Shown here: piece by piece, positions 12,281-14,531 of the stretch
Layout of the letters: every line of letters starts with the position of its first letter
How positions within the stretch are numbered: position 1 is the first letter of the stretch
NCBI GenBank assembly: GCA_023421875.1
Contig: JAEZSM010000111.1
Span: 1 to 14,531 of the forward strand
Length of the DNA: 14,531 nucleotides
Direction: 5' to 3'
Source of the DNA: Spirochaetota bacterium
GTDB lineage: Bacteria > Spirochaetota > Spirochaetia > Treponematales > Rectinemataceae
Notes under the pieces: model-generated
Told to the model about the DNA's origin: nothing
Databases searched by the model: none
The model's input: only the letters and a program-made list of their open reading frames with translations
Translations under genes and position numbers: made by a program

Positions 12281-13861
12281 GTGATACAAAGAAACCAGCC
12301 TGACATGAAACGAGCCTTGAGAGTAATTCTGGCCCTCGCCTTTATTATCGCCTTTTTCCTCTTCGTTTTTTTTCTGGCCAAACGAAGCAGGGCCACCCTC
12401 GAAGCAGCCCTACCCCTGGCAGCGAGAACCGTGCTGATATCCCCTTCAATACAAGAGGAATCCTTTTCTTCCGATCAGATACTAACGCCTTCCTCTAGGG
12501 CGAGAATACTTCTGCTCTGGGACGAAGTTCTGCTCAATGCCATCGACATGAACCTGGATGAGGATCTCGAACTGGAACAGGTCCTTATCGTGAGAGAACA
12601 ATCCACCCAGACAGGGATAATTTCTATTATCGTCGCCGACTATTCGACCTCCACCGGAAGTTACTACAGGGTCTGGAAAGGAGAAAGCCTGGCCACGAAG
12701 CCGAATCTCTTCGTTGTGCAGCCAAGGGACCTGATAGGCGACGGAAGCATAGACCTTCTCTGTTTCGGCCTCGATGAAAAGAACCTCCAGACCCTCACGG
12801 TGTTCAAACCAAGTTACTTCGCAATGGGGATCGAATATAAAAAAGTATTCTCCGGCTCCGGGCTTTCGATCCGAGTCGAAGAGGAGGCTGATGCCCAAGA
12901 GGAGGCGGAGGAATCCATCGGCATTCCATCGGCGCAGATAAGCGTATTCGCTTCCGCCGGCAACGAAGCCTCGCCTCTGGATCAAATACGGCTTATCTAT
13001 GCCTGGGATCAGGAAAGCGACGGCTTTGTGCTGAAGAGCCAGGAGCCGATTCCCAGCGAGAGTGTGGAGCGGAAGTTCATCGAATCGGTGCTCACCGACA
13101 AGCCGGAGCAGTTCGAATCCTACATCGAAGGACTTTGGCGCAAGGAAGGAAACCTCGACGACGAGCCGACACTGGTGTACTTCGCCCCTGCTGAACGACG
13201 TATAAGCATACACAGCAAGACAGAAAAACAGACCTGGGATTGGGGCCGCTCCAATCCCTCTTATGCCGGCATCTACACGGCGCTGGTGAACAGCGGAGTG
13301 CCGGATATGGTACGGATACTGGGCGTCGATCTTCTGGGAAGGGACAAGATCCGGCTTCTGGCCACGGCGGGCCAGGCAGTCAGATTCCCCATTCGGGAAG
13401 ACTGGAACGGAATATATACGAGAGTCCAGGGAAGGAGGGAAGGACCGCCGGGTTCGCTGCAGAGCGTTCCGGTTGATTCAGGATTCTTCCTGCCCCTTGA
13501 GGATTCCTCGGAAACAATCTATACAGAGCTTTCAACAATCGCAGGCGAATACGCTGCGCCCAATGGGTTCGTGATTACCCTTTCTTCTGAAGCATTCTCC
13601 TACCGAGAAGGGATGTACACCTACCGTGGAGCATTCCCTCTTTACAGTTACGCCGGCAGGCTTCTTCTCGACTTCGAGGTACAGGATTCGAGAACGATTC
13701 CTGCCGGTAGACGGAGCTTTTTTATAAGCATCGGCAAGGACGATTCGGGCAGGGGGCGGATAATTCTGAAACCAGCGAAATTCTCAGCCCAGGGCGTTGA
13801 GCAGCTCTTTAAGCCGAGCCTGGTTTTTAGCAGTCGGAGCGAGGATCAGGGCAGCAAATAG
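12281..13861 (+). CDS. Signal-anchored exported protein, pallilysin-related (Tp0751-like) C-terminal half
   Basis: The protein has 526 residues from GTG 12281; ATG 12305 (MKRALRV) gives 518 and is equally plausible. Neither has a Shine-Dalgarno. A single hydrophobic segment (about 11-33) anchors or exports it; there is no lipobox. The middle holds motifs resembling Asp-rich FG-GAP/calcium-loop strands: DMNLDEDLELEQVLIV (89-104), RDLIGDGSIDLLCFG (149-163) and GVDLLGRDKIRLLATAG (348-364). Residues about 280-381 follow the order I remember from treponemal pallilysin (Tp0751): a GLW start, LVYF then an 'ISIHS' strand, a long strand, and WNGIYTR near the end (WDGQYTR in Tp0751). The HExxH metalloprotease site of Tp0751 is replaced by about GRDKIR. 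The C-terminus (400-500) continues with beta-rich sequence. Tp0751 binds host laminin and fibrinogen; whether that carries over is unknown. The stop overlaps the convergent SPOR gene by 16 bp. Confidence 0.5.
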   Translation: MIQRNQPDMKRALRVILALAFIIAFFLFVFFLAKRSRATLEAALPLAARTVLISPSIQEESFSSDQILTPSSRARILLLWDEVLLNAIDMNLDEDLELEQVLIVREQSTQTGIISIIVADYSTSTGSYYRVWKGESLATKPNLFVVQPRDLIGDGSIDLLCFGLDEKNLQTLTVFKPSYFAMGIEYKKVFSGSGLSIRVEEEADAQEEAEESIGIPSAQISVFASAGNEASPLDQIRLIYAWDQESDGFVLKSQEPIPSESVERKFIESVLTDKPEQFESYIEGLWRKEGNLDDEPTLVYFAPAERRISIHSKTEKQTWDWGRSNPSYAGIYTALVNSGVPDMVRILGVDLLGRDKIRLLATAGQAVRFPIREDWNGIYTRVQGRREGPPGSLQSVPVDSGFFLPLEDSSETIYTELSTIAGEYAAPNGFVITLSSEAFSYREGMYTYRGAFPLYSYAGRLLLDFEVQDSRTIPAGRRSFFISIGKDDSGRGRIILKPAKFSAQGVEQLFKPSLVFSSRSEDQGSK

Positions 13862-14531
13862 GATTCGTAGCCCAGATCTTTCAGTTTTGCCTGGGTTTTA
13901 GTCCAGTCCGCCTCGGCGTTCACGATTACAGCCCAGCGCGTCTGTCCATCCCGGGTTTTCTGTTCCTCGACGGTCACCGCGAATCCCGATTTTTTTAAAA
14001 TAGCGCTCAGGTTTACTGCATTGTCTTTGCGAGAAAACCAGCCAGCCTGGAGTTGCGGGGGCCTATCGCCGGAAGAGCCGTTTTGCGGCGCACCGGCCTG
14101 AGCGGGCTGCGCAGGATCGGCGCCTGGCTCGCTCTCCCCCCCAGCGCCCCCCGCCTCCGGAAAAGGAAACACCGCCCCCAGCAGCCAGGCGCTAGGCGCC
14201 GGCAGAATGCCCCGCCTCACCATCGATGTCTCGACCGATCGCGGATACCGTTCCTCGAGCAGCGCCGCCATGGCCGAAGCTTCATAGCCTGCGTCGGAGG
14301 CTGAAAAATTCCCGAGGTCATTGGAAGAAGCCAGGATCCATAGAAGGAAGAGAGCTTCTTTTTCTACTGTGCCGTCGGCCTGCGCCTTAGCCCCTTTCCC
14401 GCTCCCGGATCCACTCGCCCCCAGGCCTGACTGGGGGCGGACCAGATCCTTGAGAAGGACAAAAGCGTCTTCAGCCCTGCCTTCCAGGATGAAGAGCCAG
14501 GCACGGGTGATGTTCTTCTTCCCTTCTATCC
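13846..14531 (-). CDS. TPR-like/SPOR-domain protein, N-terminally cut by the window edge
   Basis: The frame is open from the stop (13846-13848) to the right edge, giving 227 visible residues; the ATG at 14271 is internal because coding-like sequence continues beyond it without a stop. From the window edge: helical, TPR-like segments (RAWLFILEGRAEDAFVLLKDL; EKEALFLLWILASSN; YEASAMAALLEERYP), a Gly/Ser-rich insert at about 35-50, then PAPSAWLLGAVFPF, a Pro/Ala/Gly linker (126-157) and a C-terminal SPOR domain (about 158-227) beginning LQAGWFSRKDNAVNLSAILKKSGF. SPOR domains bind glycan strands lacking stem peptides at septa, so the protein probably acts at the wall outside the cytoplasmic membrane. 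A signal sequence or membrane anchor, if any, lies outside the window. It converges with the pallilysin-like gene and their last 16 bp overlap. Confidence 0.8.
   Translation of the reverse strand, partial: IEGKKNITRAWLFILEGRAEDAFVLLKDLVRPQSGLGASGSGSGKGAKAQADGTVEKEALFLLWILASSNDLGNFSASDAGYEASAMAALLEERYPRSVETSMVRRGILPAPSAWLLGAVFPFPEAGGAGGESEPGADPAQPAQAGAPQNGSSGDRPPQLQAGWFSRKDNAVNLSAILKKSGFAVTVEEQKTRDGQTRWAVIVNAEADWTKTQAKLKDLGYESYLLP

Noticed and set aside
14269..14271. ATG at 14271 as the start of the SPOR-domain gene
   Set aside because: The same frame continues 86 codons to the window edge without a stop, with TPR-like helices, and no ribosome site precedes this ATG.

Overview
The window is about 14.5 kb of compact, GC-rich (high fifties percent by eye) bacterial chromosome. 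It most resembles a free-living or host-associated spirochaete of the Treponema/Spirochaeta group. The pointers are the style of the MurE/Ddl sequences, a C-terminal half of one protein that resembles treponemal pallilysin (Tp0751) as I remember it, an ornithine aminotransferase beside cell-wall genes (treponemes carry ornithine in peptidoglycan), and many spirochaete-style exported proteins of unknown function. The lineage call is an inference and I ran no search.

Layout, left to right: 3' end of murD (+); a lone Memo-family protein (-); a two-membrane-segment protein with a long acidic linker and a degenerate GGDEF domain (+); ribonuclease Z (-); a DEAD-box helicase with DEGD in motif II (+); QueD (-); a small exported beta-rich protein (+); murE-ddl (+), a likely two-gene transcription unit; rocD (+), behind a possible terminator/attenuator; an orphan sensor histidine kinase (-); a signal-anchored pallilysin-related protein (+); and a TPR-like/SPOR-domain protein (-) that runs off the right edge. 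Nine of the eleven gene junctions switch strand. Convergent neighbours abut (3 and 12 bp gaps) or overlap (16 bp), and divergent neighbours share very short control regions.

Theme: cell envelope. MurD, MurE and Ddl build the peptidoglycan precursor. A SPOR domain would bind the finished wall. RocD interconverts ornithine, the likely diamino acid added by MurE in this lineage. The kinase, the pallilysin-like protein, the small exported protein and the degenerate-GGDEF protein also sit at the envelope. RNase Z and QueD are tRNA maturation genes and the helicase is RNA-related.

The most interesting non-coding signals are two. First, four genes without a Shine-Dalgarno (rnz, queD, murE, the kinase) each carry a -10-like hexamer 7-8 nt before the ATG, which suggests leaderless mRNAs. 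Second, three exact-period 20-bp tandem repeats lie between the divergent kinase and pallilysin-like genes. If the kinase transcript starts at its ATG, they are centred at about -41.5, -61.5 and -81.5, the classic activator positions. There are no tRNA or rRNA genes, insertion sequences or CRISPR arrays that I can see, and no gene-free stretch over 300 bases.
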